Below are positions 29,062-39,719 of a stretch of DNA of 64,000 bases, piece by piece. Source of the DNA: Aurantiochytrium sp. KH105 (Eukaryota; Sar; Bigyra; Thraustochytrida; Thraustochytriidae); the NCBI GenBank assembly GCA_003116975.1, contig BGKB01000069.1, positions 186,001-250,000 on the forward strand. The letters run 5' to 3'. The notes under the pieces were generated by a model. That model was given only the letters and a program-made list of their open reading frames with translations. It had not been told where the DNA came from and made no database searches. A program made the translations under genes and the position numbers. Positions within the stretch are counted from its first letter, which is position 1. Every line of letters begins with the position of its first letter.

Positions 29062-32000
29062 CTACCGTGACGAAGAAAAGCGCAAGAGATTCGCGAAACG
29101 GAATGCGGATGTGGGAGGCGTTTGATTGGCGTTCGGTGTCTTTTTTGATCCAGAAGAGGTCGCTGAGGAAGAAGAAGAAGAAGAAGAAGAAGAAGAAGGA
29201 GTTGGCGTTGCCTTGGCGCCACTTCCAAGATTGCTCGACTGACGATCGTTCTCAGCATTGACGCCCCTCGCTCTCTCCCGAAGGGATTTGGGCGTGAGAA
29301 TGCCAGAGGATCTCCGTCGACCCGAACGGCCAAGCTTTGCCACAGAAGATGATGCAGACGTTGGCACCGCAGACTTGGGCGGCTGTCGCGGCGTAGCCGA
29401 GGCGGCAATCTGTGGGGTGGCCGAGCCTGCAGCGTCCGTGCTTGCAGGCGGAGTTGGAGGCACTGGCGTCGCTTCCGTAGACATTGGAAAAAACTCTGCC
29501 ACGGAACGCTTTGGCGTGAGCGCAATGCTTTCGCGATCGGGATTAAACGAGGACGAGCGCCGAATCCCTGGCGCAGGAATTTGCGAATCTGAGTCGGAAG
29601 CGGAGCTGCTCCGCGGTGTAATACCAAGCACGCTCATGCTGCTCTTGCGGGTCGTTCGCTGTGTTGTGACGTCATCCTCAAAGGTTGACAGACGCACGGT
29701 CTGCGACGAATCACGCGACTGCTTCGTCATTGAGCTACTCGTCGACCCACGCTTGTGGTGTGCACCGAAATCGTCTGTCAGACGGTTTGGCGTGCGTGTC
29801 ACCATGGCTTGCTTTTGTTTGAAAAGCTCAAGCTCCTTGAGGGCACTCTCGAGCTGCTTCGTCTTGTAGTCTGCAAACGAGTTGGCCATTTCAACGGCCT
29901 CTTGCAGCTCTTTATTCGTGCAAAGGGTCCGCTCGTGCTTTTCCTTGAGCATCTGATACTTTGCCTCGCGATCCACAACGCGCTGCTGCTCCGTTCCGAG
30001 AGAGGTGTCCTTTTCGGAGATCGACTTGCGGAGCTTTTGCTTTTGCTTCCGCGCGGCAATAATCTCGCGCTCGAGCTGAACCTGAAGACGCCGGTTCGCC
30101 TTTTCTGACTCCTTGAGTTGCTTTCGTGCATCGCTTAGCTGCGTCAGCAGGCGCTGACGTACCAAGGTTTCCGCTGTCGATTGCGCATTCTCCTCGACAA
30201 GTTTGCCATCGTCCCGGGCAGCAGCATTGGTCAGTTCGCGTGCCGAACGATGCGCCTCCGCGGCCACCTTGACAATGGCACGTGACACAGCCGAAGGCGA
30301 AGACGAGGTGGTGTCGTCCCCACTGCTGCCGGTTTCCGTAGTACTGTACGTTCTCGAAGACTCGCCGGCGCCAGTGAAATTGCCAGTAGACGCTCGGCGG
30401 CTTCCCGACCTTTTGACTCGCATCGAGTCCAGCACGCGCTGGATGCGCTCACGCTCGGCATCGCCTTCGGCCTTGCGCTCCATTTCCAAAAATACTTCCT
30501 GCTCAAGCTTGTCGGCGCGTTCAATTGCTTGCTTAAGCTCGGCTTCCAGAGCGACAATAAGGTCCTGACTCGCGCTGTCAAAGCTCTGGTCGTCCTCCGT
30601 GGTCGCGCCACGCGCACTCGGGCTGCGCAAGCCATTCGTCGCAAAAGAAACATTGCGCGAGCTCGAGCTAGTCTCATTCGCGTCCGCGCGCTCCGTCTCG
30701 CGTTTGAGTTCCTCACGAAGCGACTTGTTCTCGTCGCCCAGACGCTTTACAATGCTCTCGAGGCCCTTTTTATCATCGAGAACAGCTTCGAGCTGCATTT
30801 GCATGCTGCAAAGACGGCGCTCAATGTTGTGAGCCTCTGCGCTCGACGTTCTTGTCTTCAGCATGGTCGCAAGCGAGGCATTCTCCGCTTTGACTTGCGC
30901 GACCTGAGCTTGAAGAGCGAGCTCGCTCGAGGTGTCCTTTACCTCTCGCAAGACGCTTTCCTCGTTTTGGAACCACTCCGGGTCAGCTGCTTCTGCGGCC
31001 TTGAGCTTTTGCTCGAGAAGCTGCAAGAGTAGCTTCTTGGCCTCAATGTCGTCTCGCAGGACCTGCTCCGTCTCAATGCGCTCGCGAATCTCGCTGCCGA
31101 GGAGCTTGGCTTTGTCGCGCCCGCCGGCGAGCTCCTTGAGGATCTGCAAGAGGACCTCTTCAAGGTGTGCGATGCGCTGTCGCAGGATCTGCTGTCCAGT
31201 CGCCTCGGCGGCGTCGAAACCCTCGCGCTTGAGCACGTTCGCCTCGACGCGCTGGAAGTCTGCATTCTCGGTCAGCGCCTCGCGAGCCTCTTGCAGCAGC
31301 TGCTGTTGCTTTTCAATCGTCTCAGCCGTGGTCAGGGTGGGGGACACATTACCAGCGTCATCCGCGCCGCCCGCGGCCGGCGCGTCGGTGCCGCTGGTAA
31401 TCATGTCTGGCACGGACTCGGCGGCAAGACGCTTTGCACGATCGAGCTCGTCTCGAAGTCGGCGCACCTCCCTCTGCAGCACGGACACGTCCGAGCTCAT
31501 GGTCGTGTTTGCCTTGACAACATTGCGAATGCGTTTGGCGCGTTGTCCGAATTGCAGCGTCGAGAGTGTGTCCTGAAAATTGCTTGCGTCCGGGCTGATC
31601 GTCGCAATGATGGACGTCCGCGTGTTGCCTCCAAGCGAGTCGCGTAAAAGGTAGGTGAGCACACTGTCGCGATGCGGAATGTGAAAGACGCGACCTTTAC
31701 CCTGCTCCACGAGAGCAGAAATGACGTTGCCGAGCGCGGAAAGCGACTTGTTAATGTGTTTCGCCTCATTCAGCCGGCTACCCGAGCTCTTGGTCATGCG
31801 TTGGCGCTCGGAGCCCGCAAGATCAACCAAGTTGATGCGGGAATTGCGCGTGATTTCCATCGTCCCTGTGGCCTCATCGGCAAGGGACTTGATCTCGATC
31901 GATAGCGTGAAAATCGAGTGCGAGCGGCTCGACTCGCGATTCATTTTCGTGGCGCCAACGTGGCGGAGCTCGGTGCCGCGCGCAATGAGGTCAAAGGCAT

Positions 32001-32850
32001 CCTGAACGGACCCGAGGCTTTGTTCGACGGCGTTTTCCACAAAGACGCCCTTGCGCGTGTCCTCGCGCACGGACTTGGACGGCAAGACGAACCCGGGCTG
32101 ATTGCTCTTGGCGTGGGAGTCAAAGTCGAGGAGATCATAGACGTTTTCGTTGTAAATCTCAAGGTACGAGCAGTGCACCACGACGGCTGTTCCTTCGGCC
32201 TTGAGCCGCTCAAGGTTGACAAAGCAGTATTCGAGCATGCGCGGAATGAGACCGCGGCTGTTCTTCATGCCTTGCATCGTAAAGGTCTTGCCACTTCCTG
32301 TTTGCCCGTACGCAAAGATGGACGCGTTGTAGCCCTTGAGCGCACTGTCGGCGATCGGTCGGCCGGCGTCACGGAAAACGGCCTCTTGGTCTTCCTCGCC
32401 GTGAAAGACGCGGTCAAAGGTGAACATTTGCCCTCCGGCGCCACCCACACGAATGCTGGCGCGTTTCGGCTTGCCGACATTGCCGTCGACGCTGTCCATG
32501 TCGCTTTTGGACTCTGTTTCGTCGTCGTCTGGCCTCTCGAGGACCTCGACGCAATTGTCCCTCTCGTCCGAGGGACGCACGCGCACCATGACGCGCACGC
32601 TCGGCCCTTCGCCGGGGGGCATTCTGCGTGCGCTGCCTACGGAGCTGACGCTGCTGCTTCTGCGCAGCGCTGCTGTGCGGTCGAGTTTCCAAGCACTGCT
32701 GAGGCCGGACGGCGTCGACCCTTTCCCGGCGGACCGCGGGTTCCAGGTCTTGTACTTTTGAGGCGTTCTGTACTTGGTCGCGGACCGCGGGGGCGGCTTG
32801 GACGCCGAGGTCGTCGAGCTCATCGACCCTCGCGACGAGGGTCGCGGCAT
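29062..32850 (-). CDS. Kinesin motor protein, N-terminal motor, kinesin-12 (KIF15-like) features
   Basis: The 1,262-residue product has a short basic N-terminus and a motor domain from about residue 85. Landmarks are VRVMVRVRPSDE, AYGQTGSGKTFTMQG (P-loop near 181), RGLIPRMLEYCF, ESSRSHSIFTLSIE (switch I), INLVDLAGSERQRM (switch II), NKSLSALGNVISAL, and IPHRDSVLTYLLRDSLGG. All nucleotide-binding motifs are intact. From about residue 470 to 1000 there are long coiled coils, which imply a dimer. The last 200 residues are rich in Ser, Pro and Thr and include a polyserine run. RGLIPRMLEY and the N-terminal motor followed by long coiled coil resemble kinesin-12 (KIF15/PAKRP), a spindle or phragmoplast motor, but this subfamily call is moderate. 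It is divergent from TRAPPC10. Confidence 0.9.
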   Translation of the reverse strand: MPRPSSRGSMSSTTSASKPPPRSATKYRTPQKYKTWNPRSAGKGSTPSGLSSAWKLDRTAALRRSSSVSSVGSARRMPPGEGPSVRVMVRVRPSDERDNCVEVLERPDDDETESKSDMDSVDGNVGKPKRASIRVGGAGGQMFTFDRVFHGEEDQEAVFRDAGRPIADSALKGYNASIFAYGQTGSGKTFTMQGMKNSRGLIPRMLEYCFVNLERLKAEGTAVVVHCSYLEIYNENVYDLLDFDSHAKSNQPGFVLPSKSVREDTRKGVFVENAVEQSLGSVQDAFDLIARGTELRHVGATKMNRESSRSHSIFTLSIEIKSLADEATGTMEITRNSRINLVDLAGSERQRMTKSSGSRLNEAKHINKSLSALGNVISALVEQGKGRVFHIPHRDSVLTYLLRDSLGGNTRTSIIATISPDASNFQDTLSTLQFGQRAKRIRNVVKANTTMSSDVSVLQREVRRLRDELDRAKRLAAESVPDMITSGTDAPAAGGADDAGNVSPTLTTAETIEKQQQLLQEAREALTENADFQRVEANVLKREGFDAAEATGQQILRQRIAHLEEVLLQILKELAGGRDKAKLLGSEIRERIETEQVLRDDIEAKKLLLQLLEQKLKAAEAADPEWFQNEESVLREVKDTSSELALQAQVAQVKAENASLATMLKTRTSSAEAHNIERRLCSMQMQLEAVLDDKKGLESIVKRLGDENKSLREELKRETERADANETSSSSRNVSFATNGLRSPSARGATTEDDQSFDSASQDLIVALEAELKQAIERADKLEQEVFLEMERKAEGDAERERIQRVLDSMRVKRSGSRRASTGNFTGAGESSRTYSTTETGSSGDDTTSSSPSAVSRAIVKVAAEAHRSARELTNAAARDDGKLVEENAQSTAETLVRQRLLTQLSDARKQLKESEKANRRLQVQLEREIIAARKQKQKLRKSISEKDTSLGTEQQRVVDREAKYQMLKEKHERTLCTNKELQEAVEMANSFADYKTKQLESALKELELFKQKQAMVTRTPNRLTDDFGAHHKRGSTSSSMTKQSRDSSQTVRLSTFEDDVTTQRTTRKSSMSVLGITPRSSSASDSDSQIPAPGIRRSSSFNPDRESIALTPKRSVAEFFPMSTEATPVPPTPPASTDAAGSATPQIAASATPRQPPKSAVPTSASSSVAKLGRSGRRRSSGILTPKSLRERARGVNAENDRQSSNLGSGAKATPTPSSSSSSSSSSSATSSGSKKTPNANQTPPTSAFRFANLLRFSSSR
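29167..29198. repeat. GAA trinucleotide repeat, encodes polyserine
   Basis: About ten GAA/AAG units on the plus strand; on the minus strand they encode the polyserine tract near the kinesin C-terminus. Confidence 0.9.
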
Positions 32851-34580
32851 CGTCTTGCATTCGTAGCTGCCGGACGCGACGCTGCTCCGGGCGCTGTCTC
32901 GCGGAAGACGGCCTCGTCAGTATTCGCTCCTCGGGCGCGCCGTGGCGTCCTCTCTCCGCGCTCGCTCCGCGCCCCACTTACCTCCCCGCCCGCTGCGCGA
33001 GCGGCGTCAGCGGCGGCCTCTCCATCGCGCCGCGCTCGCTCGCTCGCTCGCTCGCTCCCGCTCCCGCTCTGGCACCGGCACGCCGCGGCCGCGTTGCAGT
33101 TCTGGCGCGGGAGAGAGACGCGGCTGGGCTGGCCGGCCAACAAGAGAGGGGAGAGGGACCAGCAGGTAACCAGGAGGGAAGGGAGGGAGGAGGGAAGGAA
33201 GGAGGGAAGGGGGGGCTCGAATCGATCGCCCCTCGCGCACGTTTCGCTCGCCGCGGGACCGAGCACCCGGCCGCGCCCGCCTGGCCTGGCCTGCCTGCCT
33301 GCGCCAGCGCGGCCGGGCGCGGCGGCGCGGTTCCGGGTCGGGCGGTCGCGACGCGTCGGGAGGAGAGGCAAGGGGGCGCGAGGCTGGGGAGGGAGGTGCG
33401 AGGGAGAGCAGAGCACGGCGCGGGACTCTTTCTTTCTGGCTGCCTTGCTCGCTTGCTTGCTTGCTTGCTTCTTGCTTGTGGCGGGCGGGCGGGCTGGCGA
33501 TGTGCGGTTGGGGACGGGGAGAACGCGGGCGAGGGGAGAAAGAAGCCGCGGCCTACGGTCGGTGACGCGACCGCGGCGGCGGGCAGAGAGAACGCCACCA
33601 GCCAGGTGCAGCATGTACGCTGGCGAGCGAGGAAGGAGGCCGCCACTTCATTTCAAGAGCGCACGCGCTCCAGATGACGGTTACGTTTTAGGGGACACCC
33701 ACTGGGAGTCGCTTCTGCAGGCGAGCGAGCGCTGTGCGTCCAGCCGCGGGCGAGCGAACCTTGGTTTTTTTTGGGAGAATACCAGAGCAGTGGGACGAAG
33801 GGCCGCCTCCGCTTTGGGAGTGGTGGTTATCCCGTGGTCACCATGCGAGTGGGAAACGGCAATGGCGTTGAACGCGGCCAGAGGTAGGTTACTACCACCA
33901 CAAAACCCTTGCTTGAATGAAAGAGAGAAGGATTCTGCGGGTCAAGTGAGTTTTTTTTTTTTTTTAAATAACGAGGACTCCTGGGCCTTGAAGTTCGCAG
34001 TCGCTCGCATGTGGGGCTCACATCACAGTCAGTCCCTGGAAAGTCATTTGAAGCGTAGGATAGGACGTGGTTGTTGACAAAGCGGTAAGGGTGTACTCAT
34101 CTGATTTGCTATCACGCACGAGCTGTGAGAGATTTGAAATTTTGGCGGCGAATGTCGGCCTGCGCTTTTGCTGATATAAGGCACACTCGTTCGCGCCACG
34201 ATGTTCCGAGCGTAGAACAACTTTGAGTGTGAGCGTGAAAATGCTCAACGTACGTTCGACTTTGAAGGCCATGGATGTGAGATTTGATTCCCAACTCCGG
34301 CCACCATCATGGTAAAAAAGTGAACCTGTCTCCACGTCTCGCGCGTGCTAAAACCTGTTCATCACTGTGACTCGGTTCCCCTTGATTCTTTCTCGTGATT
34401 GGCTTCTCTCGACCCGATCGACCTTGGGTGATCGTAGATCATGAGTCATGACGGATCCTCTTCTTCTTTTCTTTTTTTTTTCTTTTTTTTTTTCTGATCT
34501 CGCCTGATCTATCTTTCTTTTGCAAGCTTGCTTTCACATCAAGCAAACTCGCAAAACTCAGTCGATACCGCGCAGACGCA
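32851..34580. other. Long GC-rich divergent intergenic region with simple repeats
   Basis: This 1.7 kb stretch lies between the start codons of the kinesin (minus) and TRAPPC10 (plus). It carries CTCG repeats (33031-33060), a GGGA-rich purine run (33171-33214), TTGC repeats (33441-33478), a T run (33950-33965) and T-rich runs near 34465-34495. Long frames across it are arginine/proline/alanine-rich and lack domains. I read it as promoter and 5'-UTR sequence for both genes. Confidence 0.45.
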
Positions 34581-37500
34581 ATGGTGGATGCTCGCGAGGC
34601 GCGTGCAGAGGCGCAGAGCGGTGCTGCCGCTCTCTTTGCCTTGCACGGAGCCCTTGGCACAGAGACGTGCGAAGCATGGCCACCCTCGCGGAGCGACTCC
34701 AACAAACCCGCCGACGCCGATGCCGTCGCGTCGTCCGAGGACGACGAGGAGCCCGAAAAATGCGGCGTGCGCAGATGGGCGCTGGCCATGAAAAGTAGAA
34801 ACGTCTATGTCATCCCCAACGCGCTCTCCGGGGTCGCCCGCGCATCCATTTGTGTTCACGACCCAGACAATCTTTGGAAAACGATTGAAACCGAGTTCAT
34901 GCGCCGCTTTAAAGCCGTAGAGTACCCGTGGGGAGGGAGAACCCTGCGCAACATTCAAGTGGAAATCATAGATCCGCAGCACCGGTATCTTACATACCAT
35001 GCCTCGTCCCCTCTCGACGCGTACAAGATCCCATATCTGCATCTCTACGTGCTCACGTGCAATAACCTTGACGAGTACAAGGCGGCAATCCGTCAGCGCC
35101 TGCTCGCCTGGAAAGACGAACTACGACACGTCTCCAATGGCATCTCAAAGACCGAGTTTCTCGTCATTTTTGTGCCTCAACTCCACCGCGTCGCAGATGT
35201 TGACAAGGCCACTGTCGCTGCCAAACGTGTTTTTGAGCGCGTTCGTCTCGACGTTAACGAAGGAGGCAAGGAGGAACGCTGTTCGCGCATCTCCGTGTTC
35301 CAAAACGAATTTGTCAGTGGTGCCACAGCCGCACACGCCGGTGGAAAAGGATCCAACGGCGGACAAGCGAGCAGCAAGGGTGGTGGCACCGGACCTGAGC
35401 AAGGCAGCGAGGGCCAGGGCGCGACCGCCATGGCCGCCACCGGAGACGGCGAGTGGACGGAACTAATGGGCCTCATCTTTCGTTATCTTTCAAGCGCATT
35501 TGAGCTGCGCTGCCGCAAATTCGAGGATCAGGTCCTCAAATTAGAAGGTCAGGTCGATGCTCCTGGGTGGAACTACTGCACCTACCTCATTGTCAAGGGA
35601 AATCTCGCCTTTACATGGCTTCAAATTGGACAAAACTATGATGCCCTGCGCGTGCTCGATAGTATGTCCATGCAATTCGACAACATTATTGAAGGTGATC
35701 TGGAGCCCAAGAGAGCGACCAATAACCTTCACATTGACCTCTATCGCACCCAGATGCTTCGCCTTTTGCTCTTTGGTCGACATGTCGGGGCACCTGCACC
35801 ACTTCAGGAAAACCCTCATCCTGCGCAAACGGCACGACCTTCGGGCGCTTCAGCGTCGAGCACGGAGGCAAGTGCGATCACGCCTCAGGAAACAGATCAG
35901 CCGCTAGGGCCAGACGGCGCAACACAGCTCATGGGACAGAGCAAGGTTGTAGCTGCGCGCCTGGCGCGCCGCCTTGTCGTCTCGCTTTGTTTTGGATCTA
36001 ACGGCGCGGCACGGATCGAAAGCCGCAAGCGCCGCGCCGATTCACTCGCGGAACGATCCGTTTACAAAGGAACGCCCGTCTCGGCGGTCGACAAAAAGCA
36101 TCTCGAACGAAAGGGCGGCGCCAGCACCGAGAGCATCACACCGTCCACACCCGAAAGCGCGCCGCCAAAGTTGAGCTCTGCGCCTGCTAGTGCAAAGACG
36201 ATGTTTTCAGATGATTTCGATCAGGACGATGATGACTTCGTCTCGGACCCCTCCGTCTCGGGTCAGTCTGCACCTCGCGATACGCGCAGTAGACGCGCAC
36301 ACTTGCCACCTATTCCGTGCATTCTACTTGACGCACATCGCAAGCCGTACCGCGAGCATATCTACAAGAGCGCAGTGTCAATTTTGGAGATCCGACTCTA
36401 CCTTTTCATGCGATCGACGCTCTTGCTCTTTGCTGTAAATCGTCCCGACGAGGCACTGCGACGCGGCCTTCACTTTGTATCGACCTTTGGGCGCGACCTC
36501 CTGCATGCCTGCGACAAATGGGATCGCGACTCGGACTCCTCAGCCGAGGGCGCGCAGCCGGATCGAAGCGCGGGGCGCATCATCGCCTTTTGCTGGACAA
36601 TTACTGCGTGCCTCGAACTCGTGTCTGCCGGACATGCGGCGCGCGCCGGCGTCGTAGGAGAACCTGACACGGGACCCGAAGTCTTTCTGTATCAGAGCGA
36701 GCTCGTTGCATTTGCGCAATCCAGCTTCGAGCACCTCGTTGCCGAAGTGCGCGGCGCGTCAAAGGATTCCTCGACTGCGAACCTTAAAGACAGTGCCCTC
36801 CCACAACGCGTATGGTCGTCACTCAAATGGATTCAGCGTTTACCTGGCTTCTTGTCCACGGTGACGGCGTCCTCTGCTGCAACCACGCTTCCTGACGCAA
36901 GTCTCGCCGCTTGGCTTCCTGCGGGACTTCTCTACGCGCTAACAAAGCAACCTATTGGAGTGGAGTTCTACGCTCACCTCATGTCGTGTCGTGCGGCGTA
37001 CCAGAGGCTTGCGCGGCGCCATCGTTGTGCCTTTCGAATTCATTTGCGTTCCGCCGCTCTGTGGATCTCGCTGGGTCGGCTTCACGACGCGCAGCAGGTC
37101 GTTTACGAGATCGAGGACAACGAAGAGCAGGTCGGGATGATTCGCCCATGGCCAGTGCTGCGTGCCGAGCATGGTATTCTCTCCGCGCACGTACAAAATG
37201 CGCGCCGCGACGCCGAGGCCACTGTCAAGCATGCCTTGCGGGTTCTTTCCATGTTTGATGCTCGTCAGGCCCAGCGCAAGGCTGCGCTTGAGCTTGCTCT
37301 TACGGGAGCAGGCCGCCTCGAGCGAGAGCTGCGCGTCCCAGGTCTTCGGTACAACCTGCTTGCGTGGCACGTGCGGCGGTCTGAAATGGACGAAGGCCCA
37401 CTCTTGTCGCCCTCGTCCAAAAGGCCGCTCACCCCGCGCGGCTCGCGACAGAACACTCTTCTCTCGCAGCGATGCGGAGAAGTTCTCAATCTCGAGCTGC

Positions 37501-39662
37501 GCGTCGACAGTGTCTTTCCCAGCACCATGCACTTTTCACGCATCTATCTACGTATCAAGCGCTTGCCGCCACGATCTTCGCTGCGTGTCCAGATTGCACG
37601 AGGAAACCCCATCGATGTGCATACTATGGTACGTTATCGTTCATCTGAAGCTGCAGGTCTGCCGAGCCCACAAGACAACAATCTCCCTAGAAGAAGAAAC
37701 GCGGCAGCGCCCTTGCGGGATGGTGTCGAATCAGTCTCCGACTCGGACGCCACAGCGTCGCCCGATACCGAATTCAATACAGAGGAGGAAGATGGCGGAT
37801 CTGAGGACGAGGACGAAAGCGAAGCTGGTTTCTGGCACACGCACGAAGATGAGAGTCTCATTCGCCCATCTGTGGCATTCGAGGGTGAAAATTCTGCCAC
37901 CATGGACGAGGCTCTCAAGTTCGAGTCCTTCAAGCCGATACGCGTTGACGCAGCGGCCCTCCGCCGCGTGAGTATCAGCAGTCGCATGAGTAACTTTGAC
38001 TCGACCCCGTCCGGGGGCTGGAAGAAAAATCAACGTCGCGTACACTATTTTGACGCCACTGACGTCGAGATCAAGCCGGGACAGCAAGACGTTGCGCTTG
38101 TGGCGCCAGCCGTTGATGCCGAAGGACGACTTCTGACACCGGGAACGTACGAGGTGGACCGCGTCGTCTTCCAGCGGGACAAACTGCGAATGGTGTTTCC
38201 CCTTGACCCGGGTTCTTTCAACCTCTCAGGCTTGCCGAGTGCATCTTTTCAGGAAACGACACGCATCGAGCTCCAGAGAATGCCGTCGCTGTTTTTGGTC
38301 GAGGTTGTGCAACCCATTGGCGGCTTTGTCTCACTTGACGGCGTGCCTGACAAACCTGTCGAGGTCGAATTGCGGTTACGCAAATCTGACTTTGTGCGAT
38401 ACCCTCGTCTCGCCGGCGTGCGGGCCAAACTTGACTTTGGGAGCAACAACGCCGCGAACTTGCCATTGCGACTCACTTCGCAAGCGAAAGAAAACAAAGG
38501 CACTTCTGCAGAAAGCGAGGTTGTCGACTTTGGTGCCGACGAGCTTGGGTCCAAGGACGAAGCTGGCACGGGGGGTTACGTGACGAAAACTATCAAGTTC
38601 TCTGTTCGCGTTGCGTCGAAACACTCGAAAGAAGTCGATTGCTTGCTCCAACCGAATCGTGCCGACGTACAAATCCTCCGCCGCAAAGGACTCAGGCAAA
38701 ACGATTCGTCGCTCATTGCCTCGTGGGATCTCAAGGTCGACCTTCAGGCGCGGCTCGATCAAGTCGACGCGCGGGGCGAGCACCACGAGGTTGCTCTGGA
38801 TCAGATAGAGACGGTCTCGCTACGCTATGGTGCACCGTTCGAGATTTCTCAATGCGTTCGCTTTCGTGCGGGCCGAATTTGGTTCCAGCTTACCCTGCGC
38901 AACAATCTACCCTACGCTGCAATGTTGGACAACGCAAAGCTCACGCTTGCGGAAGAAGCTGACCAGCCCTCTCTCGAGCGCGTAAGCGCGCGTGATGCGC
39001 CGGATGTGATTGCAGCAGGACACGAGGCCCATCTTACCTTTAGTACAAAGTCACTTCCTCAAATGGAGCCGTCGGCAATCCACCGACTCTGCTTCTCGAC
39101 GCACTACAGTCCAGCCGAGGGCGCAACGACGGACAGTGGAGGCATCTTCACGCGGACTGTGGCGCTTCGTCAAGAGCTGGATCGCCGCTGCCTCTCCGTC
39201 AAGTCAACATGCACCAACACCGACACTGTGCACCTCGGTTCGACGGCCACCTTTGTGTACAAGCTGGGCCGGCCGCAGGCTGACAAGACTGTCCGTGTCG
39301 AGAGCATTTTTGCAGAGTCTACTGACCTCATCAACGTTTCGACGAGTCCCCTGCGCAATCGGCATGCCTCGCGCCGCCTGCGGAGACCGGGTTCTGCATC
39401 GCCTTCAGACCCTGCTGCCGGAGATGATGCAGCATCATCAGATTCACTGGTTGTTGAGTTCTTGCTCGCATTTGATCCGACCAAGTGGATGTTAGTGGGT
39501 ACAGAGCGAGGGCACATCGACCTTGAGTCTGGGGACACGGTCATGTGCGAATTCATTCCGTTGCAAGCGGGCGAGCTCGCCTTTCCTGTGCTAGAAATTC
39601 TCAATTTCGAGTCGGCAGAGGGCGGCCCGCGGTCTTTTGTCCGCGTTTCCGACGCCACATAA
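34581..39662 (+). CDS. TRAPPC10: TRAPPC10/Trs130-like subunit of the TRAPP II complex
   Basis: This is a single exon of 1,693 residues. The N-terminal third matches TRAPPC10: DNLWKTIETEFMRRF, YLHLYVLTCNNLDEYK followed by AAIRQRLLAWKDEL, EFLVIFVPQLHR, VFERVRLDVNEG, and FELRCRKFEDQVLKLE. The middle has helical repeats and several disordered acidic inserts (GGSEDEDESEAGF region). The C-terminal third is predicted beta-rich, with passages such as FEISQCVRFRAGRIWFQLTL and VDCLLQPNRADVQ, as expected for the Ig-like domains of Trs130. TRAPP II acts as a Rab11/Ypt31 exchange factor and tether at the late Golgi. The protein is longer than the human one (1,259) because of the inserts. Its stop lies 57 bases from the stop of the converging cytidylyltransferase gene. 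Confidence 0.8.
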   Translation: MVDAREARAEAQSGAAALFALHGALGTETCEAWPPSRSDSNKPADADAVASSEDDEEPEKCGVRRWALAMKSRNVYVIPNALSGVARASICVHDPDNLWKTIETEFMRRFKAVEYPWGGRTLRNIQVEIIDPQHRYLTYHASSPLDAYKIPYLHLYVLTCNNLDEYKAAIRQRLLAWKDELRHVSNGISKTEFLVIFVPQLHRVADVDKATVAAKRVFERVRLDVNEGGKEERCSRISVFQNEFVSGATAAHAGGKGSNGGQASSKGGGTGPEQGSEGQGATAMAATGDGEWTELMGLIFRYLSSAFELRCRKFEDQVLKLEGQVDAPGWNYCTYLIVKGNLAFTWLQIGQNYDALRVLDSMSMQFDNIIEGDLEPKRATNNLHIDLYRTQMLRLLLFGRHVGAPAPLQENPHPAQTARPSGASASSTEASAITPQETDQPLGPDGATQLMGQSKVVAARLARRLVVSLCFGSNGAARIESRKRRADSLAERSVYKGTPVSAVDKKHLERKGGASTESITPSTPESAPPKLSSAPASAKTMFSDDFDQDDDDFVSDPSVSGQSAPRDTRSRRAHLPPIPCILLDAHRKPYREHIYKSAVSILEIRLYLFMRSTLLLFAVNRPDEALRRGLHFVSTFGRDLLHACDKWDRDSDSSAEGAQPDRSAGRIIAFCWTITACLELVSAGHAARAGVVGEPDTGPEVFLYQSELVAFAQSSFEHLVAEVRGASKDSSTANLKDSALPQRVWSSLKWIQRLPGFLSTVTASSAATTLPDASLAAWLPAGLLYALTKQPIGVEFYAHLMSCRAAYQRLARRHRCAFRIHLRSAALWISLGRLHDAQQVVYEIEDNEEQVGMIRPWPVLRAEHGILSAHVQNARRDAEATVKHALRVLSMFDARQAQRKAALELALTGAGRLERELRVPGLRYNLLAWHVRRSEMDEGPLLSPSSKRPLTPRGSRQNTLLSQRCGEVLNLELRVDSVFPSTMHFSRIYLRIKRLPPRSSLRVQIARGNPIDVHTMVRYRSSEAAGLPSPQDNNLPRRRNAAAPLRDGVESVSDSDATASPDTEFNTEEEDGGSEDEDESEAGFWHTHEDESLIRPSVAFEGENSATMDEALKFESFKPIRVDAAALRRVSISSRMSNFDSTPSGGWKKNQRRVHYFDATDVEIKPGQQDVALVAPAVDAEGRLLTPGTYEVDRVVFQRDKLRMVFPLDPGSFNLSGLPSASFQETTRIELQRMPSLFLVEVVQPIGGFVSLDGVPDKPVEVELRLRKSDFVRYPRLAGVRAKLDFGSNNAANLPLRLTSQAKENKGTSAESEVVDFGADELGSKDEAGTGGYVTKTIKFSVRVASKHSKEVDCLLQPNRADVQILRRKGLRQNDSSLIASWDLKVDLQARLDQVDARGEHHEVALDQIETVSLRYGAPFEISQCVRFRAGRIWFQLTLRNNLPYAAMLDNAKLTLAEEADQPSLERVSARDAPDVIAAGHEAHLTFSTKSLPQMEPSAIHRLCFSTHYSPAEGATTDSGGIFTRTVALRQELDRRCLSVKSTCTNTDTVHLGSTATFVYKLGRPQADKTVRVESIFAESTDLINVSTSPLRNRHASRRLRRPGSASPSDPAAGDDAASSDSLVVEFLLAFDPTKWMLVGTERGHIDLESGDTVMCEFIPLQAGELAFPVLEILNFESAEGGPRSFVRVSDAT

Positions 39663-39719
39663 TAGGATTCGCAAGATGGGGAGCAAGAATAACTCTAAAA
39701 AGGGCAGTAACATTTCAAT

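Noticed and set aside
33180-33245. Possible tRNA-like string near GGGCTCGAATCGATCGCCC
   Set aside because: A T-arm-like stem appears but there is no acceptor, D or anticodon arm at the right spacing; it is within purine repeats.
31918-34077. 719-codon plus-strand open frame
   Set aside because: It is antisense to the conserved kinesin motor and then runs through GC-rich repeats; composition is Arg/Ala/Ser-rich and no domain is visible.
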